In this document: positions 21,540 through 32,870 of the stretch, in pieces
Numbering within the stretch: position 1 is the stretch's first letter
Layout: every line of letters begins with the position of its first letter
Made by a program: the position numbers and the translations under genes
The notes under the pieces: model-generated
Told to the model about the DNA's origin: nothing
Seen by the model: the letters and a program-made list of their open reading frames with translations, nothing else
The model's database searches: none
Assembly (NCBI RefSeq): GCF_005080865.1
Contig: NZ_CP034861.1
Location: 496,001 to 560,000 of the forward strand
Direction: 5' to 3'
DNA length: 64,000 bases
Source: Buchnera aphidicola (Muscaphis stroyani)
GTDB taxonomy: Bacteria > Pseudomonadota > Gammaproteobacteria > Enterobacterales > Enterobacteriaceae

Positions 21540-21564
21540 ATAAATAATTAAAATTAATAATATT

Positions 21565-21594
21565 AATATAATATATATATAATTAAATTGCCAG
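21565..21594 (-). promoter_or_regulatory. candidate promoter of tRNA-Arg
   Basis: On the minus strand CTGGCA (rc of 21589-21594) and TATATT (rc of 21565-21570) are spaced by 18 bases. They lie 26 bases upstream of the mature tRNA. The boxes match the sigma-70 consensus 4/6 and 5/6, so this is only suggestive in A/T-rich DNA. Confidence 0.35.
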
Positions 21595-21689
21595 AAATAT
21601 TATTATATTTTATTTTATGAAAGATAAAAAAATTCTTCTAACTTTATTATATAACTTTTTAATTTTTAAAATAAATAATCGAGTTACTA

Positions 21690-22544
21690 ATGTCAGCAAT
21701 AATTATAGATGGCTATAAAATATCACAAAATATACAATTGAAAATTTCAAATGAAATAAAAATACGAAAAAAAAATGGGAAAAGAATACCTGGATTAGCA
21801 ATGATATCCATTGGTAATCATATTCCATCTCAAATTTATATTCAAAACAAAAAAATAGCATGCAAGAACGTTGGATTTTTTTCAAAATGTTGGAATTTTA
21901 ATGAATATATTAATGAAAACGAAATACTTAATCTTATTGAAAAATTAAATAATGATAAAAATATTGACGGTATTTTAGTTCAATTACCACTTCCAAAACA
22001 AATTAATTACTCTAAAATACTGAGTAGCATTTCTCCTGATAAAGATGTAGATGGTTTTCACCCATATAATACAGGCTCTCTTTGTCAAAGAACTCCAAAA
22101 TTAAGAGCTTGTACTCCAAGAGGAATTATTACAATACTAAATTATAATAATATTAAAACACACGGACTTCATGCGGTAATGGTTGGTGCATCTAATATAG
22201 TAGGAAGACCAATGAGTATGGAATTATTACTAGCAGGGTGCACTACTACTGTTACGCATCGATTTACAAAAAACTTAAAAAATCATGTAAAAATTGCAGA
22301 TTTATTAGTTGTAGCAATTGGAAAGCCAAATTTTTTAAAAGGAGAATGGATTAAAGAAGGGTCTATTGTGATAGACGTTGGAATCAATCGATTAAAAAAC
22401 GGAAACATAGTAGGAGATGTAGACTTTAAATCTGCTTACTTAAAAGCATCTTATATAACTCCAGTTCCTGGTGGAGTAGGGCCTATGACTGTTGCTATGT
22501 TACTTCAAAACACATTAGAAGCATGTGAAAAATATCATGATTAA
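21690..22544 (+). CDS. folD: bifunctional methylenetetrahydrofolate dehydrogenase / methenyl-THF cyclohydrolase
   Basis: The product has 284 residues (E. coli 288). Catalytic Tyr50, Lys54 and Asp121 are at the E. coli positions, within SQIYIQNKK and DKDVDGFHP. The NADP-binding part has VVGA-like [12 protein letters not shown], and the PGGVGPMT signature is near the C-terminus. It interconverts one-carbon folates in the cytosol and feeds the formyl donor used by Fmt, encoded at 31311. It converges with cysS. Confidence 0.97.
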   Translation: MSAIIIDGYKISQNIQLKISNEIKIRKKNGKRIPGLAMISIGNHIPSQIYIQNKKIACKNVGFFSKCWNFNEYINENEILNLIEKLNNDKNIDGILVQLPLPKQINYSKILSSISPDKDVDGFHPYNTGSLCQRTPKLRACTPRGIITILNYNNIKTHGLHAVMVGASNIVGRPMSMELLLAGCTTTVTHRFTKNLKNHVKIADLLVVAIGKPNFLKGEWIKEGSIVIDVGINRLKNGNIVGDVDFKSAYLKASYITPVPGGVGPMTVAMLLQNTLEACEKYHD

Positions 22545-22608
22545 TATATAATGTATAACTTAAATTAAATAAAAATAGAAAAAGTATTTTTTAACATTAT
22601 TAACATTT

Positions 22609-23994
22609 TTATTTTTTTCTCCATATTGTTTTTTCTGGTAAATCTTCTAATATTATGTCTAAATCTTTTAAATTTTTTCTTAAACTATCAGCTTCTTTCC
22701 ATAATTTGTATTTTCTAGCTATATTTCTTTTTTCTATTAAAAATTCAATTTTTTTAATTATATTCGGATTTAAATTAGATTTATTTTTTAAAAAATCTTG
22801 TGGATTTTTTAGTAAAAAACCCAACTTTCCTGCTAAAAAACGTAATCTAAAAGCAAGACGACTAGCTTTTAGATTATCTTGATGTTTAATAGAGTTAATT
22901 TTTCGAGATAATAAAAACAGAACAGAAAAAGCTTTAGGAGTATTAAAATCATCATTCATAGCATTAAAAAATTCAGTTTCAAAATTCATTCCTTCTGTCT
23001 GATTATAGATGGGATCAACATCGTTTAGTGATACATATAAATGTTTAAGAGACGCATTTGCTTTATTTAAATTGTTTTCACAAAAATGAATAGGGTGACG
23101 ATAATGTGTTAATAAAAAAAAATATCTTAAAGTTTCAGCATCATAATTTGATAAAATGTTCCTTAAATAATGAGCATTTCCAAGGGATTTAGACATTTTT
23201 TGATTTTTTATAATTACCATTCCTGCATGCATCCAATAATTTATTATGCATGAATTATTCAAGCAAATAGATTGAGAATATTCATTTTCATGATGAGGAA
23301 ATAATAAATCAGATCCACCTCCATGAATATCTATATGATTTTGAAAATAATGATTAGTTATAGCGCTACATTCAATATGCCAGCCAGGACGACCTTTTCC
23401 CCAAGGAGAATCCCAAGAATACTCTTCTTCAATAGATTTTTTCCACAGTATAAAATCTAATGGATTTTTTTTCATATAATTAAAAGGTACTCGCGAACCA
23501 GACTTTAAAAAATTTAATGATTGCCGAGATAACGTTCCGTACTTTTTGCTGCTTTTTATTGAAAAGACAACATCACCAATTTGGTTAATATAAGCATGTT
23601 TTTTATTAATAAGTTCTGTTATACATGTTATAATTTCATGAATATGTTTTGTTACTCGGGGTTCTTGATTGGGAACTAAAAGCCCCAAAGAACTAAAATC
23701 TTTATTCATTTCTTTAATCATATTATCAGTAAAATGTTTGATGCTCATTTTATTTTTTATCGATTTAAGAATAATTTTATCATCTACATCAGTAATATTG
23801 CGAATATATGTCACTTGAAAACCAGAATCTCTTAAATAACGAACAATCATATCAAAAACTACAAAGGTACGACCGTGACCAATATGGCATAAATCATATA
23901 CGGTTACACCGCATACGTATACATTAATTTTATTGTTTATAATTGGTTTAAAAATTTCTTTTTTGCACGTTAACGTATTAAAAATCTTTAACAT
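22609..23994 (-). CDS. cysS: cysteinyl-tRNA synthetase
   Basis: The product has 461 residues, the E. coli length. The class I signature HIGH is at 37-40 and KMSKS near residue 266. Zinc ligands are present, starting with Cys28 in [10 protein letters not shown]; the others fall in the WHIECSA and [14 protein letters not shown] region. It charges tRNA-Cys. A candidate promoter containing a perfect palindrome lies about 53 bases upstream (see 24047-24074). The C-terminal domain is drifted but complete. Confidence 0.98.
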   Translation of the reverse strand: MLKIFNTLTCKKEIFKPIINNKINVYVCGVTVYDLCHIGHGRTFVVFDMIVRYLRDSGFQVTYIRNITDVDDKIILKSIKNKMSIKHFTDNMIKEMNKDFSSLGLLVPNQEPRVTKHIHEIITCITELINKKHAYINQIGDVVFSIKSSKKYGTLSRQSLNFLKSGSRVPFNYMKKNPLDFILWKKSIEEEYSWDSPWGKGRPGWHIECSAITNHYFQNHIDIHGGGSDLLFPHHENEYSQSICLNNSCIINYWMHAGMVIIKNQKMSKSLGNAHYLRNILSNYDAETLRYFFLLTHYRHPIHFCENNLNKANASLKHLYVSLNDVDPIYNQTEGMNFETEFFNAMNDDFNTPKAFSVLFLLSRKINSIKHQDNLKASRLAFRLRFLAGKLGFLLKNPQDFLKNKSNLNPNIIKKIEFLIEKRNIARKYKLWKEADSLRKNLKDLDIILEDLPEKTIWRKK

Positions 23995-24022
23995 AATTTA
24001 TGTCCTATAAAAACGCATTTTA

Positions 24023-24074
24023 TTGTTAATAAATAACATAAAATATATAATATTCTCTATAGAGAATATGTTAA
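24023..24074. promoter_or_regulatory. overlapping divergent promoters of cysS and ybeD with a 20-bp palindrome
   Basis: A perfect 20-base palindrome occupies 24050-24069 (ATATTCTCTATAGAGAATAT). On the minus strand TTAACA (24069-24074) and TATTAT (24047-24052) are spaced by 16 bases and suit cysS. The palindrome fills the gap between them. On the plus strand TTGTTA (24023-24028) and TATAAT (24046-24051) are spaced by 17 bases and suit ybeD, with the predicted start in the middle of the palindrome. The boxes are read directly; promoter activity and a binding protein are inference. Confidence 0.55.
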
Positions 24075-24216
24075 ACTAGTAATCTTATAGAGATTTTATC
24101 TTAATAATTTTTTATTATTTAATTATTCTCATTTGTTTTAATATTTTTTTTGAATAAAATTAACATAAAGAATTTTATGCAAAAAATAAAATTTTTATAA
24201 AAAACAAGGATCAATA

Positions 24217-24480
24217 ATGAAGACAAAATTAAGAGAAATGTTAAAATTCCCTTGTTTTTTTACTTATAAAATCATTGGTTTAGCTCAACCTGAACTTATT
24301 GATCAAATAATAAAAGTCATTCAAATTCAAATTCCTGGAGATTATACGCCTCAAGTTAAATCAAGTAATAGAGGGAATTATCTTTCTGTTTCAATTACAA
24401 TTTGCGCTAAAAATTTTGAACAAATTGAAATTTTATATCATGAAATTAGCAAAATAAATATTGTGAGAATGGTTTTATAG
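24217..24480 (+). CDS. ybeD: DUF493 / YbeD family protein
   Basis: The product has 87 residues, as in E. coli YbeD, with [18 protein letters not shown] at the start and KINIVRMVL at the end, almost identical to the E. coli ends. It has an ACT-like small alpha/beta fold in known family structures. The function is not established; in E. coli the gene neighbours lipB. It is complete and conserved, so it is likely functional. It converges with cspE. Confidence 0.93.
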   Translation: MKTKLREMLKFPCFFTYKIIGLAQPELIDQIIKVIQIQIPGDYTPQVKSSNRGNYLSVSITICAKNFEQIEILYHEISKINIVRMVL

Positions 24481-24520
24481 AAAATATAACACTATTTTAG
24501 AAAAATAATTTAAAAAAATA

Positions 24521-24559
24521 ATTTTGTTAAAAAGTACGACTCTTTCGAAAAAGAGCCGT
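24521..24559 (-). terminator. rho-independent terminator of cspE
   Basis: On the minus strand a 10-bp stem (ACGGCTCTTT / AAAGAGTCGT, one G-U pair) with a TTCG tetraloop covers 24536-24559. It is followed by ACTTTTTAAC. It lies 42 bases after the cspE stop. Stem, loop and T run are all typical, and the single G-U pairs only in the minus-strand transcript, which supports the direction. Confidence 0.8.
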
Positions 24560-24601
24560 ATCGTGCAGAATATATTTTGTTTTTAAAAAAATAAAAAAGT
24601 T

Positions 24602-24811
24602 TTATAAACTAATAACATTAGCCGCAGAGGGTCCCTTTGCTCCTTCGGTAATTTCAAATTCTACACTTTGACCTTCTGCTAAAGTTTTAAATCCGTTGCT
24701 TTGTATAGCTGAAAAATGAACAAATACGTCTTTACTTCCATCTTCAGGAGTAATAAAACCAAACCCTTTAGATTCGTTGAACCACTTAACATTACCTTTA
24801 ATCTTGGACAT
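24602..24811 (-). CDS. cspE: cold-shock-like protein CspE
   Basis: The product has 69 residues and differs from E. coli CspE at only a few positions. RNP1 (KGFGFI) and RNP2 (VFVHF) are intact. It is a single OB-fold RNA chaperone that melts RNA hairpins and can act as antiterminator. Conservation is far above the window average, so it is probably highly expressed. A clear terminator follows and a structured 5' leader precedes it. Confidence 0.98.
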   Translation of the reverse strand: MSKIKGNVKWFNESKGFGFITPEDGSKDVFVHFSAIQSNGFKTLAEGQSVEFEITEGAKGPSAANVISL

Positions 24812-25009
24812 CTATATTACCTTTAAATGAAAAATATATACTGATATTAAAAACATTTAAAATGCTAAAATATAAAAATAGCATTTTAATTTAGATAGAT
24901 TAACATCTAAATTCATTATTGGCTAGAAAGTAATTTATTAAAAAACTGAATTTTTATAAAAATTTATTACTCTTAAAAAGATATAATAATTTTTTTAAAA
25001 TTACTCACA
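24812..25009 (-). promoter_or_regulatory. cspE leader and promoter region
   Basis: Two hairpins can be drawn in the minus-strand transcript: AAAATGCTA / TAGCATTTT at 24859-24887 and TTTAGAT / ATCTAAA at 24890-24911. The first is followed by a loose T run, so it could be an attenuator as well as a leader fold. I could not choose a promoter with confidence. No reading frame is present. Confidence 0.4.
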
Positions 25010-25044
25010 GCAAATACAAAAATTTCGGGTTTTTTTGTATTTGC
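25010..25044 (-). terminator. terminator hairpin after 5S rRNA
   Basis: A 13-bp perfect stem (GCAAATACAAAAA / TTTTTGTATTTGC) with a 9-base loop begins at the very 3' end of 5S rRNA. On the minus strand it is followed by TGTGAGTAATTTTA. The T run is weak and late, but position and stem length make it the likely end of the rRNA transcript or a 5S processing site. Confidence 0.65.
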
Positions 25045-25159
25045 CTGGAATTACCTACTCTCACACGGGGAGACCCCGTACTACCATCAGCGTTAAAGCG
25101 TTTCACTTCTGAGTTCGGAATGGATTCAGGTGGTACCACTTTACTATTTTTACCAGGCA
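25042..25159 (-). rRNA. rrf: 5S ribosomal RNA
   Basis: The minus strand reads TGCCTGG at the 5' end and CCAGGCA at the 3' end, which form the closing stem. Between them is the conserved CCATTCCGAACTCAGAAGTG and the GATGGTAGT / GAGAGTAGG strands of E. coli 5S. The length is about 118 bases. It lies 89 bases after 23S. The ends are set from the closing stem. Confidence 0.98.
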
Positions 25160-25229
25160 TTTTTAAAAAAATTTTATTAAATTATAAAAAATAAATTCAG
25201 CAAAAACAAGCTTTTATTAAATTTATTTT

Positions 25230-28190
<2,961 letters not shown>

Positions 28191-28337
28191 ACAAATATAA
28201 GTTATATATGCTTGTTTTTTCCGAATTTTTAAAGAGCTAAGTTTTTAACTTTTAATTTATTTTAAATTACATATTAAGAATAACATAGTAATTTAATTTA
28301 GTATATAAAAATTTTTAAAAAATTTTTGAAATATTAT

Positions 28338-28410
28338 TGTCCCCTAGGGGATTTGAACCCCTGTTGCCGCCGTGAAAGGGCGATGTCCTAGACCTCTAGA
28401 CGAAGGGGAC
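28338..28410 (-). tRNA. tRNA-Glu (anticodon TTC)
   Basis: The minus strand starts GTCCCCTTCGTCTAGAGG, has the anticodon loop CTTTCAC (TTC) and T arm GGGGTTCAAATCCCC, and ends AGGGGAC. It is close to E. coli gltT, which lies in rRNA operons. The discriminator is A and CCA is not encoded. It precedes 23S by 173 bases in the same direction. Charged tRNA-Glu serves translation and, in many bacteria, heme synthesis. Confidence 0.97.
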
Positions 28411-28438
28411 TTTAAAAAAATATATAGAAGAACTGAGT

Positions 28439-28471
28439 ATTATAAATAATACAGATCGAAAAAAGAGTCAA
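28439..28471 (-). promoter_or_regulatory. candidate promoter of the tRNA-Glu/23S/5S operon
   Basis: On the minus strand TTGACT (rc of 28466-28471) is followed by two possible -10 boxes: TATTAT (28446-28451, 14-base gap) and TATAAT (28439-28444, 21-base gap). The string TTGACTCT..GTATTAT resembles E. coli rrn P2 promoters with two bases missing from the spacer. It lies 28 bases upstream of tRNA-Glu and downstream of aroE. Neither gap is ideal. Confidence 0.5.
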
Positions 28472-28587
28472 GCATTTTTTTATGAAAAATTAAAACAATA
28501 AAATATTTTTATAATTTTAATTTTTTAAAAAATTAAAAAACTTGTATTAATTAAAATAATTAAAATTAATTTAAAATAAAAAACATA

Positions 28588-29430
28588 TCATTTTAAACAC
28601 ATTTTGTTTTCTTGACTTAATATTTTAATAATTAATTCAGTGCTTGGAAAAATATCATGCCATAAAAAAAAAGAATGAGCTGCTTGAAACACTAGCATTC
28701 CAATTCCATCAGAAAAAAAACGAGCTCCTATGCTTGAACACCAATTAACAAAAGGAGTATTAATAGAATTATAATTCATATCATAAAAAAAAGTCTTAGA
28801 GGAAATCATAGATAAAGGAACAAAATTCTTCATATCCTTTGCATCTCTTGATCTAGCATTAATAATTAAATTAAAATATTTTTTGTTCATTAATTGATTA
28901 TTAAAAACATTTAAATTTCCATATTTTTTAAATTTTAATACAACTTTTTCTGCATTGACATTACTTCTATTCAAAATAAAAACTGAGCATCCAAAAGATA
29001 AAAGCGGATGAAGAATTCCTCTTACAGCTCCACCTGCTCCTAAAATTAAAACTAAATAATTTTTCTTAATAAAGTTTAATCGAATTAAATCAGATAAAAG
29101 TCCTGTTCCATCAGTATTGTCTCCTAAAATACTTCCATCATCTACTTTTTTCAATGTGTTAACAGACTCAGCTATTTTAGCCCTTTCAGTCAATTTATCA
29201 GATAATAGATATGCTTGCTCTTTAAATGGAGCTGTAACATTTGAACCTTTTCCATATCCTTTAAAAAAGTCTAAAACTACTGAAGGAAAAACACCTAATG
29301 GAACATTAATAGCCTTATAAGAATAAAAAATACCCGTGATTTGAGAAAAATAACTGTGGATTTTAGGAGATTTGCTGTGATTAATTGGATTCCCAAATAC
29401 AGCGTAATCATATTTTTGAAGTTTACACAT
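28588..29430 (-). CDS. aroE: shikimate dehydrogenase (NADP+)
   Basis: The product has 280 residues (E. coli 272). The substrate site SKSPKIH, catalytic Lys70 in NVTAPFK and Asp107 in GDNTDGTG are present, as is the NADP loop GAGGAVRG at 131-138. It reduces 3-dehydroshikimate to shikimate in aromatic amino-acid synthesis, a pathway central to the nutritional role of the symbiont. It overlaps tsaC by eight bases and is followed by tRNA-Glu, so transcripts may read on into the rRNA genes. Confidence 0.97.
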   Translation of the reverse strand: MCKLQKYDYAVFGNPINHSKSPKIHSYFSQITGIFYSYKAINVPLGVFPSVVLDFFKGYGKGSNVTAPFKEQAYLLSDKLTERAKIAESVNTLKKVDDGSILGDNTDGTGLLSDLIRLNFIKKNYLVLILGAGGAVRGILHPLLSFGCSVFILNRSNVNAEKVVLKFKKYGNLNVFNNQLMNKKYFNLIINARSRDAKDMKNFVPLSMISSKTFFYDMNYNSINTPFVNWCSSIGARFFSDGIGMLVFQAAHSFFLWHDIFPSTELIIKILSQENKMCLK

Positions 29431-29995
29431 GACGAATTAATTTTCCATTAATAATATTAATGATTTTAGAGGGATATTTCTCATTTCCTATTTTTCCATT
29501 TAATAAAGGAAAATTTTTTCCAAAACACTTAAAGACTTCTTCTGGAGTTAAACATGGAACCATATTTGTAATATTAGCGCTAGTTGATATTAAAGCTTTT
29601 CCAAAAGAATCACACAATTTTTTTATGCAAAAATGATTACTTATACGAACAGCTACGGTGTTAAAACTACCAGTGAGCCAATAAGGAGCTGAAGAATTTG
29701 CTGGTACTAAAAAAGTAAATGGTCCCGGCCAATGTAAAAACATTTGATTTTTTTTTCGAATAGATATTTTTGATTCATTTATATACATTTTTATTTGATC
29801 ATATTGTGAAGCTACTAATATTAAACCCTTTTTTATGCTTCTTTTTTTTAAAATCAATAATTTTTTTACAGCCTCTTCACTAGTTGGATCACAACCCAAT
29901 CCAAACATAGATTCTGTAGGATAAGCAATAACATTCTTATTATTCAAGACTTGAACGCAATAAAACAACGAATTTAAAAAATTATTAGTATTCAC
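29423..29995 (-). CDS. tsaC: threonylcarbamoyl-AMP synthase TsaC (YrdC domain)
   Basis: The product has 190 residues, as in E. coli TsaC. The YrdC fold signatures are visible: YPTESMFGLGCDPTSEEAV near residues 21-39, the KKRSIKKGLILVAS loop, and WPGPFTFLVP. It makes threonylcarbamoyl-adenylate, the donor for t6A37 in ANN-decoding tRNAs. Its start lies 55 bases after smg and its end overlaps aroE, which suggests one transcript. Confidence 0.95.
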   Translation of the reverse strand: MNTNNFLNSLFYCVQVLNNKNVIAYPTESMFGLGCDPTSEEAVKKLLILKKRSIKKGLILVASQYDQIKMYINESKISIRKKNQMFLHWPGPFTFLVPANSSAPYWLTGSFNTVAVRISNHFCIKKLCDSFGKALISTSANITNMVPCLTPEEVFKCFGKNFPLLNGKIGNEKYPSKIINIINGKLIRHV

Positions 29996-30050
29996 TAAAA
30001 TCTCTCATAAAAACAAAATTTTGAATATTTTAATATTTAAAAAATTAAAT

Positions 30051-30524
30051 TTAATGAATAACTTCTATTTTAAAATTAAATAATAAATTTTCAAGTTTTC
30101 GATAAACTGTTTCACATCCAGGAATATTAAATAAAATAATTAAAACAATCCATTTTAAATCTTCAAGACTTAATCTATCTACGTCTAATTCCATTATTCT
30201 ATCAATTATGACTTCACGAGTGTCTAATGTGAGTATCTCGAGTTGTTCTAAAAAAAGAAGAAAGCCACGACAGTCAGAATTTAATCTAAAACACTCTTCT
30301 TCTGTATAAATTCTAGTTGAAATTTGATGTGAATTTAAATCAATAGATGAAATTATATTTTTTTTGCAAGAAGACAAATTTTTTAACCAACGTAAAGTAT
30401 TATAAATATCTTTTCTTTGAAAGCCTATATTTAATAAATCATTGGTTAAGCTCTCATAATTAATAGAAATTCCTGATTCTCCATGAATATGAGTTTCAAA
30501 TAAATATATTAATATTTCAAACAT
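30051..30524 (-). CDS. smg: Smg family protein (DUF494)
   Basis: The product has 157 residues, the E. coli length. The start MFEILIYLFETHIH and the segment SDCRGFLLFLEQLEILTLDTREVIIDRIMELD are typical of the Smg family. The biochemical role is unknown. In E. coli smg lies between a topA-like fragment (yrdD) and dprA, both missing here. It is probably functional because length and core are kept. Confidence 0.92.
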   Translation of the reverse strand: MFEILIYLFETHIHGESGISINYESLTNDLLNIGFQRKDIYNTLRWLKNLSSCKKNIISSIDLNSHQISTRIYTEEECFRLNSDCRGFLLFLEQLEILTLDTREVIIDRIMELDVDRLSLEDLKWIVLIILFNIPGCETVYRKLENLLFNFKIEVIH

Positions 30525-30699
30525 TATATCCTCAATTACATATTAAAAAATTTTAGTATTTTTTATTAAATTCTTTAAAAATTTATTTTAAATATAATTA
30601 TATAGAATATGTAAAATATTGCGTATTTTTTAAATAAAATGTTCAGAAAGTACGAAATTATAATATCTATTGAAAAAATTTAAATAAATTTATTCACAA

Positions 30700-30737
30700 T
30701 TGAAAAAGTAAACTTTTAATTATAATAAAAAAGTTTA
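30700..30737 (+). promoter_or_regulatory. candidate def-fmt promoter with inverted repeat
   Basis: TTGAAA at 30700-30705 and TATAAT at 30721-30726 are spaced by 15 bases, somewhat short. A perfect 9-bp inverted repeat (TAAACTTTT at 30709-30717, AAAAGTTTA at 30729-30737) straddles the -10 box. The def start is 52 bases downstream of TATAAT. The repeat could be an operator, a 5' hairpin or chance in A/T-rich DNA. Confidence 0.45.
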
Positions 30738-30777
30738 TACTAATAAATAAAATTAAATAATCTCATATCTAAACTAT

Positions 30778-31296
30778 ATGTCAGTTTTAAAAATACTAAA
30801 TTATCCAGACAAGAGATTACAATTGGTAGCAAAACCCGTTCTTGTAATCGATGAAAAAATAAAAAAAATCGCAAAAAATATGATAGATACTATGAATTAT
30901 GGAGAAGGAATTGGATTAGCAGCAACTCAAATAGACATTCAATTACAAATTATTGTTATTCATAAAATGGAAACACAAAAAAATAATTTAATACTCATAA
31001 ATCCTAAAATTATTGAAAAAAATGGTTTTATCAGTATAAAAGAAGGTTGCTTATCGATACCTGAGTATCGAGATTTTGTACCTAGATTTAAATACATAAA
31101 AGTTTTAGCAACGAATTTAAATGGAGAAAATGTACAAATAAAAGCTGAATCAATGCTGTCTATTTGCATTCAACACGAAATAGACCATCTTCAAGGAAAA
31201 TTATTTATTGATCATCTTTCTTTATTTAAGCAAGAAAGGTTTCAAAAAAAAATTAAAAAAATACTAAAAATAAAAAATCAAAAAAAATTTTATTAA
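30778..31296 (+). CDS. def: peptide deformylase
   Basis: The product has 172 residues (E. coli 169). The three motifs are intact: GIGLAATQ at 44-51, EGCLSIP with metal ligand Cys91, and HEIDH with His133, Glu134 and His137. It removes the formyl group from nascent N-termini. It is followed 14 bases later by fmt, which adds that group, as in E. coli. The C-terminal tail is lysine-rich and shows no motif. Confidence 0.98.
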   Translation: MSVLKILNYPDKRLQLVAKPVLVIDEKIKKIAKNMIDTMNYGEGIGLAATQIDIQLQIIVIHKMETQKNNLILINPKIIEKNGFISIKEGCLSIPEYRDFVPRFKYIKVLATNLNGENVQIKAESMLSICIQHEIDHLQGKLFIDHLSLFKQERFQKKIKKILKIKNQKKFY

Positions 31297-31310
31297 AGGA
31301 TAAAGTAAAT

Positions 31311-32252
31311 TTGAAAAAATTAAAAATAATTTTTGCTGGAACAGCTTATTTTTCTGCAGAACATTTACAATCTTTAATAAATTCTCAACATTGTATAAAA
31401 GCAATTATTACCCAACCAGACCGACCTTCTGGGAGAAATAAAAAAATAATTTTTTCTGCTGTAAAAATGATTTCTATAAAATATAATATTCCTATAATTC
31501 AACCACTAAAATTCAATAATAATACTATTAATCAAATATCTAAATATAAAGCAGATATTATGATAGTTGTATCTTATGGACAAATAATACCTAAAGAAAT
31601 TTTATCTATTTTTCCAATGGGCTGCATTAACGTTCATGCATCATTACTACCCAGATGGAGAGGGGCTACTCCCATTCAATCAGCAATCTTAAATGGAGAT
31701 AAAAAAACTGGAATAAGCATCATTTCTATTAATGAAAAAATTGATGCAGGGAATATTCTTTATTCAAAAGAATGCAGTATATGTCCGAAAGATACAACTC
31801 ATAGTTTATCTTTAAAATTAATTCCGATTGGTATTCAAGCATTATCAGAAACTTTAGAAAAAATAGCAAGAAATAGAATAATACAAAAAATTCAAAATGA
31901 AAAATATGCAACTCTATCGAAAAAAATTTTTAGAAAAAATGCCTTTTTAAATTGGAATATAGAAGCTGAAATATTAGAACGTTTAATAAGAGCTTTTAAT
32001 CCGTGGCCCATTTGTTATTTTATGATAAACAAAACTATAATTAAAGTGTGGAAAGCAAGCGTAATGTCCAAATATAAAAAAAATTATTCTATAGGAGAAA
32101 TTATATTAGCAGACAAAAGAGGAATTCAAGTGAACACTATTAATAAAATACTGAATATTGAACAAATCCAAATATCAGGAAAAAAAGTTATGTCTGTAGA
32201 AAAAGTGCTTATATCAAAGAAAAAATGGTTTAAAATTGGTGTTATTTTATAA
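31311..32252 (+). CDS. fmt: methionyl-tRNA formyltransferase
   Basis: The product has 313 residues (E. coli 315). Catalytic residues Asn107, His109 and Asp145 are present in INVHASLLPRWRG and NEKIDAGN. It transfers formyl from 10-formyl-THF to initiator tRNA. The start is TTG at 31311, chosen because AAAGGA lies upstream and the N-terminus KLKIIFAGT aligns directly; no ATG is available. In E. coli rsmB and trkA follow; here the next gene is convergent rplQ. Confidence 0.97.
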   Translation: MKKLKIIFAGTAYFSAEHLQSLINSQHCIKAIITQPDRPSGRNKKIIFSAVKMISIKYNIPIIQPLKFNNNTINQISKYKADIMIVVSYGQIIPKEILSIFPMGCINVHASLLPRWRGATPIQSAILNGDKKTGISIISINEKIDAGNILYSKECSICPKDTTHSLSLKLIPIGIQALSETLEKIARNRIIQKIQNEKYATLSKKIFRKNAFLNWNIEAEILERLIRAFNPWPICYFMINKTIIKVWKASVMSKYKKNYSIGEIILADKRGIQVNTINKILNIEQIQISGKKVMSVEKVLISKKKWFKIGVIL

Positions 32253-32318
32253 AAAATTTTTATTACATTTGAAATAAAATTTTAAATATTATTGAATATT
32301 TATAATTTTATAATAAAT

Positions 32319-32347
32319 TAAGCAAACGGGATAGTTCCGTTTGCTTA
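32319..32347. terminator. bidirectional terminator between fmt and rplQ
   Basis: An 11-bp perfect stem (TAAGCAAACGG / CCGTTTGCTTA) with a 7-base loop lies in the convergent gap of fmt and rplQ. On the plus strand it is followed by AAATTTT and on the minus strand by ATTTATTAT. It is the most stable hairpin in the spacer and can serve both transcripts. Confidence 0.75.
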
Positions 32348-32429
32348 AAATTTTAAATCAAACATTATTTACTACTTTAAAAAATTACAAACAATTAACA
32401 CTCATAAATATAAATAAGTTTAATAGATA

Positions 32430-32822
32430 TTAAGATGTAATAACTTTTTGATTTTTCTTATTTTTTACACGGTCAACTAGTTCAATATAAGCCATTGGCG
32501 CTTTATCTCCAGATCGAAATCCACATTTTAAAATACGAGTATATCCACCTAATCTACTTAAAAAAACAGGACCTAAATTATTAAATAATTTTGATACTAT
32601 TTTGTTATCACGGATACGAGAAAAAACTAATCGTCTATGAGCCACAGTATCAACTTTTGACAATGTAATTATAGGTTCGACAACGCGACGTAGTTCTTTC
32701 GCTTTTGGCAAAGTAGTCTTTATAATTTCGTGATCAAACAAAGAACATGCCATATTTCTTAACATTGCTTTTAAATGAGCTCTATTTCGATTTAATTTAC
32801 GACCAATTTTTAAATGACGCAT
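32430..32822 (-). CDS. rplQ: 50S ribosomal protein L17
   Basis: The product has 130 residues (E. coli 127). The start [24 protein letters not shown] is almost identical to E. coli. L17 lines the peptide exit tunnel region of the large subunit. It is the last gene of the alpha cluster, 48 bases after rpoA, and is followed by the bidirectional terminator at 32319. Confidence 0.98.
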   Translation of the reverse strand: MRHLKIGRKLNRNRAHLKAMLRNMACSLFDHEIIKTTLPKAKELRRVVEPIITLSKVDTVAHRRLVFSRIRDNKIVSKLFNNLGPVFLSRLGGYTRILKCGFRSGDKAPMAYIELVDRVKNKKNQKVITS

Positions 32823-32870
32823 ACATTATTCTCTTATTAATAAAAAGTTATTAATACTATAGTGTGTATT

